Assembly (NCBI GenBank): GCA_950106755.1
Contig: OX467083.1
Coordinates: 24,299,029-24,363,028 of the forward strand
Direction: 5' to 3'
DNA length: 64,000 nucleotides
Source: Climacium dendroides
Taxonomy: Eukaryota; Streptophyta; Bryopsida; Hypnales; Climaciaceae
Made by a program: the position numbers and the translations under genes. This document shows, in pieces, positions 1-10,471 of the stretch. The stretch's first letter is position 1; each line of letters begins with the position of its first letter. Under the pieces are notes generated by a model. That model searched no databases and was not told the origin of the DNA. It was given only the letters and a program-made list of their open reading frames with translations.

Positions 1-354
1 ATGTTTGCAAAAGCTGTACCACACGAAGGGTTCTAGGAACCCGTTCAAGAGGGTCAATTGGAACTCAATTAGAATTTGTAGTGTCCAATTTGTTCCACCT
101 TCGTTCAATCGTAATGTGATATTTGAGTTACCACCCATCAAAGATGTTTCGGGAACTCACAGTCAAGCTAAACTTCTCATTAGAATGGAGAAACGCTATG
201 ATGGTTACGTTTGGACAAATCTTCATACGACAAATATAAGGAATGCAGACGGCCTGACATTTCGGTTGGCGTCTTGCGTGGGCCACCTACGATGTGACAA
301 CCCGAACTGTGACTATCTAACTCGAAAGCATCGTGTAGCTCTCATCAACGAGAC
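1..354 (+). pseudogene. MULE-like transposase, N-terminal part, interrupted at 354
   Basis: This open frame enters from the left edge of the window. It carries a cysteine-rich zinc-binding motif of the form C-x4-C followed by YL near its end (LRCDNPNCDYL), like the FLYWCH/GCM-type DNA-binding region at the start of many plant Mutator-like transposases. At 354 the frame is cut by a hAT element. It resumes exactly in phase at 14387, because the 8-bp duplication supplies the codons for Asn-Glu and the first two bases of Thr on both sides. The true start lies outside the window. Assignment to the MULE superfamily rests on this motif plus the catalytic-like and SWIM segments farther right. A related DDE superfamily is possible. 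Confidence 0.6.
347..354. repeat. 8-bp target-site duplication, left copy (hAT)
   Basis: The sequence AACGAGAC stands directly left of the TIR and is repeated exactly at 14379-14386. An 8-bp duplication is diagnostic for hAT transposition. Confidence 0.93.
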
Positions 355-364
355 CAGGGTTGTC
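355..364 (+). repeat. hAT terminal inverted repeat, left
   Basis: CAGGGTTGTC matches the reverse complement of 14369-14378 at all ten positions. Beyond this the two ends share only short CGTC/GTCCGG-type words. Confidence 0.9.
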
Positions 365-479
365 CCCATCACGTCGCGTCCGTCCGTCAGGATGTCCGGA
401 CAGACGTCAGGATCCATCCCCGGCGTCCGTCAGGATGAAATCCAAATGACAACTGGCGACAGAGGATGATTCAGACTAT

Positions 480-1165
480 AGAAATGGATGGACGAGCTTC
501 GTCGCCGGGAGCTCTGGACGGCTGCGATGGACGGTCGGATGAACGGTCGATGTGGACGGTTGGGCTGGACGGTCGATCTGGACAGTCTAGTTGGATGGCC
601 GAGATGGACTGTCGACCTGGATGGCCGAGATGGACCGTCAACTTGGATGGTCCATCTGGACCGTCGATCTAGACGGTCTGGCGGAACCGTCGATCTAGAC
701 GGTCTGGCTAGACGGTCGATCTGGACGGCCTGGCTAGACGGTCGATCTGGACGGTCCGTCTGGACGGCCGAGATGGACGGTCGAACTGGACCGTCGATCT
801 AGACGGTCTGGCTGGACGGTCGATTTGGACGGTCGATCTTGACCGTCAATCTAGACGGTCTGGCTAGACGGTCTGGCTAGACGGTCGATTTGGACGGTCG
901 ATCTTGACCGTCAATCTAGACGGTCTGGCTGGACGGTCGATTTGGACGGTCGATCTTGACTGTCGATCTAGACGGTCTGGCTGGACGGTCGATCTGGACG
1001 GTCCGGTTGGACGGCCGAGATGGACGGTCGATCTGGACCGTCGATCTAGACGGTCTAGCTGGACGATCGATTTGGACGGTCGATCTTGACCGTCAATCTA
1101 GACGGTCGATTTGGACGGTCGATCTGGACCGTCGATCTAGACGGTCTGGTTGGACGGCCAAGAAT
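480..1165. repeat. GACGG/CCGTC tandem array A (left subterminal)
   Basis: About 680 bp of degenerate short units built from gacggtcgatctg and gaccgtcgatctaga. They form many inverted GACGG...CCGTC pairs. The apparent ORFs here (repeating DLDG/RSIWTV peptides) are products of the repeat and not genes. Subterminal arrays often bind hAT transposases; that role is inferred here from position and motif sharing with the other three arrays of the element. Confidence 0.85.
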
Positions 1166-2476
1166 TCAATTACAAACAAAATATTATCATTCCTTGATTG
1201 AAATTTGTTGGAATGGACTTAAAATGAGGTTGCGTTGACATGGTGATTTTTTGAAATTTTTATACTCTTTACATCTATGACCTCATTTTTGCAAATTCAA
1301 TTTTGAACTAGGGTCAATGCAAGTTGACCACTTGACACACTTCCACATTTGTAATTTTAGAAAAATGTGTATTCTAAAAACAACAAATCAAACCATTAGA
1401 TAAGACATGAACTAGTCAACTAGATAAAGTATCACCAAAAATTAGGATGACTTTAATCTAAACAAAAACCAAACTGAAATAGGAAGCTGAATTTGTTCAT
1501 CGTTCAAAAAATGGTTAACCCCTACATGCCCAAGGCACCCAAATCTGGTGTTGTTCAAACTTTGAAGTTAAAAAGTTGTTCTTGAATTCTAGTTATAGCA
1601 TCAATAGTCTGTTCTTAAAAATATGTGATAGTGATTTTTTGATTCTAAACTTTGTGCAAGGGTACCTATTGCAATCTTGACTTGTTGTAGTATTGAGAGG
1701 TCTTGGAAATGTGCCTCAAAAACATTGGATCTTGGAGGAAAAATCACATTCAAAATTCATTTAAAATTAAAGAAAATTATGGTATAGATTTTTAAAGGCA
1801 TAAATTGATTGGGGTTATATATATTAGGTCCTCTAATCTCATATTTGTTTGGTCACCAATTTTTTAAATTGGACTTGTGAAAAGAGGATTGTAAGACTTC
1901 ACATCATTTTTTTAGTTTTAGCACCCTCCTGGGCAAACATTATAATCTTTTACTCCATAAGTGATATTGTTTAGGATTTCTTTTCTATGAGGTAACTAAC
2001 ATGCCTAGTTCGAATTTATACAATTACAATTTTTTGAAAATTGATACACCTAATGAAAATGTTGACATGTTGTTGAATTTAGAGCAAATTCTACAAAGCT
2101 CAAAGCAAACTTTGGGCATCTAGGATTCTAAGGATAAGGGATTAGAGTTCGTTATTGAATTTCTAATTACAAAACTTGCTAAATTGATTTTACATTGTTT
2201 GGCAAGAAATAAAAAAATAATAATCCGTGAGGGTTCTACCATCTAAGGATATAAGATTCTTCTACACTAATAGGAAAACGGCCAATGGATTAACCCAAAA
2301 GACAAAGGCAAAGCAACAATACACGAGGAGGCAAGAAAATGATAAATGTACAATGTTTTATAAATCCATCAAAACGTGGTACATTGGTTTAGGCTTTACA
2401 TTGCTCTACTTTGTACAACTTTAGAAATTTAATTCTACGCATCTATCTATTTGTACACAGCGTCATCCAAAACTAT
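1166..2476. other. AT-rich non-coding part of the hAT element with a nested repeat
   Basis: No gene is visible. About 1645-1900 resembles the reverse complement of about 43650-44000, with recognisable shared stretches such as the 'ttgtgcaaggg' and 'cttggaaatg' words. A ttaacccctac terminus-like motif occurs at about 1515. This marks a dispersed repeat inserted into the hAT element. Confidence 0.55.
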
Positions 2477-4681
2477 CTATTCTATTTCTTCAATTACAAT
2501 GCTTCGTGCTATGCTGCCTCTCAAAAATCTTTGCAACTCTTCTCTTGATTGCAAAGTCGTCAAAAGATGATGTGCGTCATAATCGTATCTATTGTGTAAA
2601 TAGGAGAAAATGGCACTCACAAGTGCAGGCTCATGGAAGGTATTGTCTTCAATGTAGTTCATTTGTTCCTCAAAACTCAATTCACCTTCGAATCCGACAG
2701 GCATGCCTTGAGAGTTAAACATTATGCCTTGTGGATGTGGTGCACGCACAAAAATGAAGAGGTCCGGGTCCCAATGTCCACTAGCAATTTGACCAAAATA
2801 TAATCGCCGCCCTGGATCACCATCTCCAATTACCTTCTTAATCACCTCTGTCACCGCGGCATCATTCTCCTAGTGTATCTCCGCAACCGTTCTTGCCGGG
2901 AGGTGTCGATTGTCGTGGTCCCACTTCCAAAGCCAAGTCATGTCCATCCCCCAATGCGCTCTATTCGCGGGTCCCGACAAATTTTCTTCATTGTGCTCGT
3001 AATGTTCAGGCATGTGGGCTTGGAGGCCAAACATTTTGTATAGCCTCGGATGAAATGGAGCCTTGCATTGTGCACATCTTTTTCGGGTGACCATGTGTGG
3101 AATGAGGCACATGGGGTGGTATAAATGGCCACATGTACCAAGATGCCATCCACCCTCGGGGCCAAATGGTTCTTGGCAAAGCATACATGTGGTGCCGTCT
3201 TGTACAAAATCGGGAACCAAAGGCCACACTAGTGGCCTAATCCCATCGCCGTTCGCTGGCTCGTATCGATAGCGCTCCGTGTCGTATTAGAATTCCAAGT
3301 CTGGAGAACTATTCCAATCGATGCTTGCATTCTCGAGCTTCACTGGCAAATCATCAGTGAACATTTCTTCCACTCAAGGCCACGAGGTCAAGCCAAAATA
3401 ACGTTCGCCGCCATCATTGAACTCCGCAGCCACTCTCTTCACTTCACGTTGCATCTGCTCAACCTCGCTTAGTGCTAAGCTGCATGTTAACTTCATGTTG
3501 CACATTTGAAGCAGCATGCGTTCCTTCTGCGGGTTTTGGACCAACCGCATATTTTGAGCACTTAATGCGGTCATGGTCTGCTCCAAGCCAGCTTGAGCTG
3601 TAGTAAGCACCACCACATCTGCCTCAGCTTTGTTGGCGCGAAGTTCCAAAGCCCGCATAGCGTTTGTCAATTCTTCAACGTGGGCTTTAGTACTTCCAAC
3701 TTCTGCTTCAGCTCGCTCCGCACGTGCACGCATAATATCCAACGTGGCACCTCCAACACTTGGAAACAAGGACCGTGGCCGCACCCTAAACTCGTTTGCA
3801 TTGCTAGGGCCTGGTCTGTTTTCGTCTACACCGTATGTAGCACGTTCGACCACCACATCAAGTGGTGGAATTTCGTCCGTACTCAACCGCCTTTCACGTG
3901 CTACGAGGTCGGCCTCGCGTGCGATGAGTCTTGCATTCTCATCCATAAGGGCCTGCACCCTAGCCCTTTGCCCTTCCAACTCTGCAGCATGTTGTCGTAA
4001 TGCGGCTTCCTTTTCTGCTTGCAGTGTTTGGACTAATTGTCGCAAGCGAAGTACTTCATCACCTTCACCTTCCACTCCACCAATCGCATCTTCATTGGGT
4101 AGGTCTTCTCCGGTGCCCATGTCACCCTCTACCTCCATCACCTCCATCCCGGGTTGCTCCACTTGCTCTTCCGGGTTTTCTTGCACATTGGGTACATTGT
4201 CCAATGGCACGGCAGGGTTTGGTGGAATGCTGCGAGGTCTATTTGGTGATTGACCATGACGCATCTTGCCGAGGAAGGTTCTCCAATCCACATCCTTCCC
4301 AAGAAAAACTTCCGCATATGCCATTTGGCACAACGAAAGGGTCCCATCTCTTCTGGATCTCGAACCCCAAATTGCCAATGCCACTTCAATCAATCTCTTC
4401 TTGAAGTGCGGATGTCGGCACTGGTCGAAATTTACAACCCCGCATTTCACATTTACCTCGTACCGGTCAGGTGCCCAATGGCGGTTGATATGGGCCCAAT
4501 CTACGAACTTCCGACACGTCACTCTTGTCCACGGTGAATCTTCATTCATCCACCCCTCGTTTGCCAGAATCTCCGAGGCATTGAGTGTGCCCCAATCTAA
4601 GGTTGCCCTATTCCCCCTCTTCTTTCTATTTGCGGGCTCACCTCCATGTCCTGAACCTCGTGCTGCATCCTCACCGTCCAT
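2477..4681 (-). pseudogene. hAT-borne coiled-coil/RING-finger protein, broken by three in-frame stops
   Basis: One reading frame runs about 735 codons from the ATG at 4681 to a stop at 2477. It is interrupted only by TGA (3374-3376), TAA (3287-3289) and TAG (2870-2872). Upstream codons to 4855 are open but look like a leader. The N-terminal part (about 1-145) is a tryptophan-rich region of unknown family. Residues about 190-430 are heptad-like and rich in Glu, Ala, Arg and Leu, predicting a coiled coil. A C3H2C3 RING lies at about 498-545 (CMLC, TCGHLYHPMC, CAQC). A conserved-looking tail follows. RING proteins with coiled coils are commonly E3 ubiquitin ligases; that role is inferred. The stops could each arise by one C-to-T change. 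The gene diverges from array B just upstream. I do not recognise the full protein. Confidence 0.7.
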
Positions 4682-4944
4682 TTTGGATACCTGTCCAAAA
4701 TTTCCCTGTACCTGTAGTCTGTTTGCGGATACACTGACAATTTGCTTTGCCTTCTGTTGCGTGAAGGCAACTGAAAAGTAACAAAACAAATGCCAAATGT
4801 ATAACACTTCTTCTCGAATTACAATGCAAAGCTTTCTCAAGCAAGGACAAAGCAACTCAAAAGAGGAAGCGATTTCAAATGAGGGGGATAAACATACTTA
4901 TACCTCCGAATTACCGACCCAATTACACCCGGTGATTAGGACAT

Positions 4945-5242
4945 AATCATGTCGTCCAGCTCGAATCCAGCCCGTCCAGGGATGTGGGACGGCCCTGGAA
5001 TGGACGGTCAATCCGTCAACGAAGGTTCGGGACAGGTTTGGAAAGCCGTCCAGAGGTTCGGGTCAGGTTTGGAAAGCCGTCCGAAGGCTTGGGGCGCCGA
5101 AAAGAGGATTGGAAAATCATTACGGCGCCGTCCGCGAGTTCCTTCGACGGCTTGCCCGTCCTTCTGGATGGCTTGCCCGTCCCCTCGACGGCTTGTCCGT
5201 CGAGCTGGACGGCCTGCCCGTCCCCTCGACGGCTTGCCCTTT
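4945..5242. repeat. GACGG/CCGTC array B upstream of the RING gene
   Basis: Repeated units of the form gacggcttgcccgtc, each an inverted GACGG/CCGTC pair with a short spacer, beginning about 260 bp upstream of the coiled-coil/RING start codon. The position fits a promoter element. ORFs through it are repeat-derived. Confidence 0.75.
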
Positions 5243-5249
5243 GTGTGTT

Positions 5250-6060
5250 CATGATTGAAATTTTCTATTGCTACTACCAAATGATGTGAAAAATTCATTC
5301 AATTGAAGCAATTTTGGATCTCTCAACAAAGTTGTTTACAAAGTTTTTGAGATTTACAAGTTTTCTTTTCAATTCTTCAATTTGTTTTGCCATTGTTTGT
5401 AACAATTGAGTCAAATTAGTAATGCATTTTATTATATATTTTATCTTTTACAACATTCACCATTGGATATATTTCATTCATGATTGAATAAATATTTATT
5501 TTATATTTCAATATATTCTTATTTATAAAAAATTTATATAAAGATTTTAATAATTTGGATTTGAAAATTTATTGGAATTTGTGTTCTGCATTTTGTCAAA
5601 TACATTAAAATTCTAATAATACATGTAGATCTTTTACATATTGCCCATTGCATATATTTTATTCATCATTCAATAAATTTCTATTGTACATTTCAATATA
5701 TGCTTATTTATAAACAAAATTATATAAAGATTTTAGTAGTAAATAGAAGGTTTATTGAAACTTTTATTTGAAGGTTTATTGAAATTTGTGTTCTTTATTT
5801 TATCTAATACATAAAAATTCAATAAAATTCAAATGATGAATGTGTAGCATAGCAAGCGCCAACCACTATCATACTACTAAAATCACAAGGTCCTTTGTAA
5901 TACCATAATTTTACACAGTGTGATATTACAAAGGCCCAATACCTTTATAATATCACATTTTAACACCGTATAATAATACAAAATTGCAACAGCCACTCCA
6001 CTTCTATAACATCACATAGTGTTAAAATGTGATATTATAAAGGTACAGGGAATATTATGG
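5250..6060. repeat. AT-rich dispersed repeat, copy 1
   Basis: From 'gattgaaattttctattgct' at about 5251 to about 5900 this resembles the reverse complement of about 41030-41430. Shared landmarks include 'gccattgtttgtaacaattgagtcaaat' split around 5390 and 'gtagcatagcaagc' at about 5845. A segment of about 190 bp is internally duplicated (near 5450-5640 and 5640-5830). The right part holds palindromic pieces around gatattacaaagg and gatattataaagg. No coding capacity is seen. It is probably a non-autonomous repeat nested in the hAT element. Confidence 0.55.
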
Positions 6061-6540
6061 ATGTTAAGGTATTCTTGGCTTCACACTTCATTCAACTTGC
6101 ATGGTTCGATGATTTTGAGAATTAACTAGCGGCTATATGAGGATGTTAGTATTTCCATTTAAAGATTATATATTCTTTAATTATCTACATTCTATTCTGT
6201 GAAACACCATATTGGTTCACTTTTAATGTAATAGGAAATAAGTAAAATATAGATATGAGTTTTAGATTCAAAAGTGTTAGTATCCTAAATTAAACTAAAA
6301 CCATTAGTTAGAAGACTTTTAGTATATAGGACAAGAAACTAGATCAAAATTTCAACCCAAAGGACAAATGTAATATATTACGGTTTTCGGCGAAACATTT
6401 GTTAGAAAACTATATGAAATATTAGAAGACATTCATCTATTTTTGGATTTGGTCTTACTTCAATTTGAAATTATTTGCTAAAATCACATAAAGTTGAGCA
6501 ACATCAAATAGTCTTAAAAGGAAAATAAGAAAGAGCATTT

Positions 6541-6732
6541 AAGGTATAGGTTTAGGATATAGGGTGTGGGGTTTAGGGTATAGGGTACAAAGTATAGCGT
6601 ATAGGGTTTAGGATATAGGGTATAGGGTTTAGGGTTTAGGGTATAGTGTATAGAGTATAGGGTTTAGGATATAGGGTTTAGAGTATAGGGTTTAGGGTAT
6701 AGGGTATGGATTATTAGAGTTTAGGGTTTACT
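6541..6732 (+). repeat. Degenerate telomere-like (TTTAGGG) array
   Basis: About 190 bp of tttaggg, atagggt and ggtttaggatataggg words in one orientation. The plant telomere unit is TTTAGGG. Here it alternates with TATAGGG variants, so this is an interstitial, degenerate array and not a chromosome end. Confidence 0.75.
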
Positions 6733-7617
6733 TGGAAACATAAATCAGAGTATAAGTTTATCTTTCAACATAGATAGGGGAAGTCCTCTTGTTTTGGTGT
6801 ATTGGATCAAATGCAAGAAGTAAGAATGTTTGTAATGAATCAATGATTCTATATTATACATTTTTTTTTCGGCGTTTTTTAAATATCTTTTTTAATGAAC
6901 GATTTTAAAATTAAGTTTACGATATCAGAGTTTAGCTTTTAGAGGGCCATTTTGTCTTTGATTCTGTATATTTGATATGGACTTAGTAAATTAGTGAATG
7001 TTTGTATGTTTGAATTGAGTACATGCAGGTTGAATATTCAAGAAATACTAAATTGTGAAATTGTTAGGTGCACTTACATATAGGGAAGCTTGGGATCAAA
7101 TTACAATAATCCCAAAGGTGAAATTACTCTATATGGAATTCTAAAATTCATTGCATTTAAATTTGATCCATATAAATTATTTAAGTTGTGAGGGGATGCC
7201 TTGATCGTTGTAATACAAACATTGGCCACGACTTTCTTATTATGGGTGCAAATGAAATGACCCAATTTTTTATGTGAACATCAAAAATATTCCAGGTCTT
7301 AAATTAAGATGTTTTGAATATGGCCTTTTGTAATTTTGGTCTATGTTTTTCCCTTTATTTATGTGCAACTAAATAAAATTCCATTTTATTCGAGCCTAAA
7401 CCCTAAACCCTTCATCTACATTTGAATGTCATTATTGGTATTTATTTGTACATCCATAGGAACAAACGTGAACATTTAATTGGCACTCCAAAACTTCCCG
7501 CCACTATAGACAATGTAGTAGTTCAAACATGGACACCTGTCCTGACAAGTCCCAGGGTGGAAAACAAGATAATTGACGGCGCAATTAATTCCATGCTTCC
7601 AACACTTTGGGCGACAG
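6733..7617. other. Non-coding interval in the hAT element
   Basis: AT-rich sequence with no open frame of note and no recognisable motif. It separates the telomere-like array from array C. Confidence 0.4.
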
Positions 7618-8030
7618 CTTGTTTCGACGGTCTTTTCGTCCCCTGGACGCCTGTGGATGGGGGACGGAGTCCGTCCTCTTGATGGCATGACCGTCGATGT
7701 GGACGACGCGACCGTCCACTCGACGGCATGTCCGTCCTATCGACGGCCTGACCGTCGATGTGGATGGCATGACCGTCCTCTCGACGGCCTGTCCGTCGAT
7801 CTGGACGACGCGACCGTCCACTCGACGGCATGTCCGTCCTGTCGACGGCCTGACCGTCGATGTGGACGGCATGACCGTCCTCTCGACGGCCTGTCCGTCA
7901 ATCTGGACGACGTGACTGTCCACTCGACGGCATGTCCGTCCTATCGACGGCCTGTCCGTCCTCTCGACGGCATGTCCGTCCTGTGGACGGCATGCCTGTC
8001 CAGCTCGACGGTCATGCCGTTGAGCTGAAA
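7618..8030. repeat. GACGG/CCGTC array C upstream of the kinase-like gene
   Basis: Units of about 16 and 32 bp such as cgacggcctgtccgtc and cgacggcatgaccgtcc alternate, forming serial inverted GACGG/CCGTC pairs. The array ends about 200 bp before the ATG at 8229, and 'gggtatatag' at about 8031 could be a TATA-like site. Long ORFs on both strands here are repeat artefacts. Confidence 0.8.
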
Positions 8031-8228
8031 TGGGTATATAGAAGGGGGTTGGATTCATTTCTGCCACAGTCTCTCTTGCTCTGACGGTGCTCGCTTGTCT
8101 TGGATTGGTTGAAGTCCTTGCTTGGGAGCGCGGGTGCTTGTGAGAGGCTGGTTTGAGGAATAAGGGGGCGGTTTTTCACTTTGTGGAATCCGAATTCCTA
8201 ATTCCTCTGGATTATCACTACTATCCCA

Positions 8229-9871
8229 ATGGCTGGTCGCGATTTCTCGAAGAGGAAGGTTGATGCGTGGTTTTCAGGAGTTGGAGATGGAACAAGTTTG
8301 GACCCGTCTGCGGAATCAGAAAGCCAGATTTCAGAGGCTGTAGCTGCAGAAGGAGCCATAGCAATTGTGGGTGCGGGAGAGTCTTCGAAGTCGAAGAAAA
8401 AACAACGGAAAAGGCACAAGGCCACAAATCCAGAGAAGTGGCCAAGCAAGGTTGCAACGCGCAAATTGCATGAAGTGGCGTTGGTTTTTTTTGAGCAGTA
8501 TTCAATTCCACAGTTGAACACAACATATATGTCGCGCGGATTATAGGGGGTGGATGCCATCAAACAAAAGTTCCACCACATGTTTTGGACAACAATGAGC
8601 GAGGATGAGTGGTTGGAAGACCGCACAAAGGAATCCTTCAATCATTGGCTGGAGTCACAAGTGCAAACGTGCATCTTCAACCTTGCCCAAGTTGCGGAAA
8701 AAATCAAAGGCTTTCAAAAGAGTGTAGTTCCCAAACAACAAGCATTGAATTTGTTGCACAAGAAGGTGTATTGGTGGCATGAAGCAATGCGGGGACTATC
8801 TTCAAACAACATCCGTTCTGCTCCGTGGTTTCAGCGAAGTCAAAACTTGGCCTTTGGTCAACAAGCTGCGGGTGGAGTGGTTTTTCTTGAGAGAGGAGTT
8901 GTGGTGGTTCCGTTGTCTAGCCATAACAAACAAGGGGGCACGGGAGGGTGCGCAAGGTTTGTCTTCAGAATTCGAACCATATTCCCGAGAATATGGAATT
9001 AGCTGGGAAGTCGGCCGTGCGCGTTGATGACTTGAAGAAGTCAAGGGAGAAGTTGTCCATTGAGGCATTGGTTTGTCCATGCGATCATCCAGGGGTCATC
9101 AAATTCTTTGCCATAAATGACATGACCATGGAGTGTTATTCTCAATGGTGGAATGGAGGTACTCTGGGCGCCATGTTTACCCTTGATAAGAAGACTCGAG
9201 ATCCAGACGAAATTGGGGAGGTGGCTTACCATGCAACTCCACAAACAATGCAAGCTATGAAACGACTTATGGCATACAGACGGAAGCGCACCGAACTTGC
9301 GTGGGCGTTGCTCTGCATTGTGGATGCAGTGCAACAATGTTTAGTACTGCACAACGACATCACACCGGAGAACATCATGCTTCACTTTCCGAATGACGAT
9401 GGAAGAACCGTGTGGATTGGTCTATGTGATTGGGGAATGGGTAGCCGCATCAATGAAGAAACCCCTTCTCTTTACCAATTCAGTTGTGCAAATAAGTTGC
9501 AGGCAACTCGCAAGCAACGTTGGTGGGTGGCTCCGGAGTTGATGTACATGGTTGGAGAGACAGGAACTTCAACATCTCCTAGTCGCATGGGTAAGCCACC
9601 ATCTGTTAGTATACACACGGATGGATACTCCATAGGGAGATTGGCTATGAAGGTATGAAAAAAGGATCGCGAAAATACAGAGATGATTTCTGACCATACG
9701 GCATTTGGTACATTTCAAGCGACACTGGTTGAATTGTGCAAGGTGAAGCCACTACAACGACGCTCAGTGACATTTGCCGTGCAACGTCTAAGTGGTGCTC
9801 CAACGTTTTGGACACCACCCGTGGATTGCTACCGCGAGGCCCGGAAAGAACAAGACCTTCAAGATGACTAA
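8229..9871 (+). pseudogene. hAT-borne protein-kinase-like gene, broken
   Basis: The ATG at 8229 opens a frame with a Lys/Arg-rich basic stretch and an unrecognised domain containing EDEWLEDRTKESFNHWLE. There is a TAG at 8544-8546. The frame then appears to shift near 8780-8820 and again near 9000. The third frame encodes a kinase-like domain: an EAL...HPGVIKFF N-lobe segment, catalytic loop LHNDITPENIML (HRD-like, Asp and Asn kept, usual Lys replaced by Thr), DWG in place of DFG, and WWVAPEL as the APE motif. A TGA at 9656-9658 interrupts it, and the same frame continues to TGACTAA-type ends near 9871. The position expected for the VAIK lysine reads AVRV, so activity is doubtful. Possible introns could explain one of the frame changes. 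It lies downstream of array C. The kinase call is fairly firm; substrate and role are unknown. Confidence 0.68.
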
Positions 9872-10016
9872 GCGTGCAATGAGGATTAGATGATAGTGTA
9901 TTACCATAGATTTGCAAAATTAATGTTTTCTTAGCAAATGTGGTTATTATAGTATCGGCTTGAGGACATCCATAGCAATGTAGCACACTTTGTGCCTTCA
10001 ATCCATTTTGTACTCG

Positions 10017-10055
<39 letters not shown>

Positions 10056-10471
10056 GTATTTTATCTAAACATTGAGTGTATCTTTTTTGTATCACACCTC
10101 AAACAAGTAAACAACTACAACAAACACCTTGAAGTCAAATTTGACTATCAACCCAAATTTATCTTTTTATTCAAAATCAATAGAATATTTTAATATTTTT
10201 GGCTAGTATAAGAATCCATTTTCTAGTTATGCCTTTTTTAATTTAATGAAAAAATCTATTTATTTTGATTTTAGAAAAGCTAAACATGGAAATCAAATCA
10301 TATTAGTTACAATATGTATCAAAATAAATTGAAACCCTTACCATAAATGAAGGATAGAATGAAAGGAACAAAAGTACTTCATATTAATGCCGATTTCAAT
10401 ATGTAAGGTATTGAGCCTCAAAATCCATTGCATTTGAAAACATGAAGATCCTATTGTCTTTTGAAAAACAT
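9872..10471. other. Non-coding spacer between convergent hAT genes, with (TA)n
   Basis: Contains a TA dinucleotide run at about 10020-10052 and AT-rich sequence. It separates the 3' ends of the kinase-like gene and the transposase gene, so termination signals probably lie here. None is distinct. Confidence 0.5.

Noticed and set aside
486..1201. Several overlapping ORFs with repeated DLDG/RSIWTV peptides
   Set aside because: They translate the GACGG tandem array in several frames and end at the array edge; not genes.
3374..4855. Start of the RING/coiled-coil gene at 4855
   Set aside because: The codons before 4681 look like leader sequence (hydrophobic, cysteine-rich, unlike the rest); the ATG at 4681 begins the polar domain. 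An upstream intron cannot be excluded.
6541..6732. Chromosome end (telomere)
   Set aside because: Repeats are degenerate and only about 190 bp, embedded in a transposon with coherent sequence on both sides.
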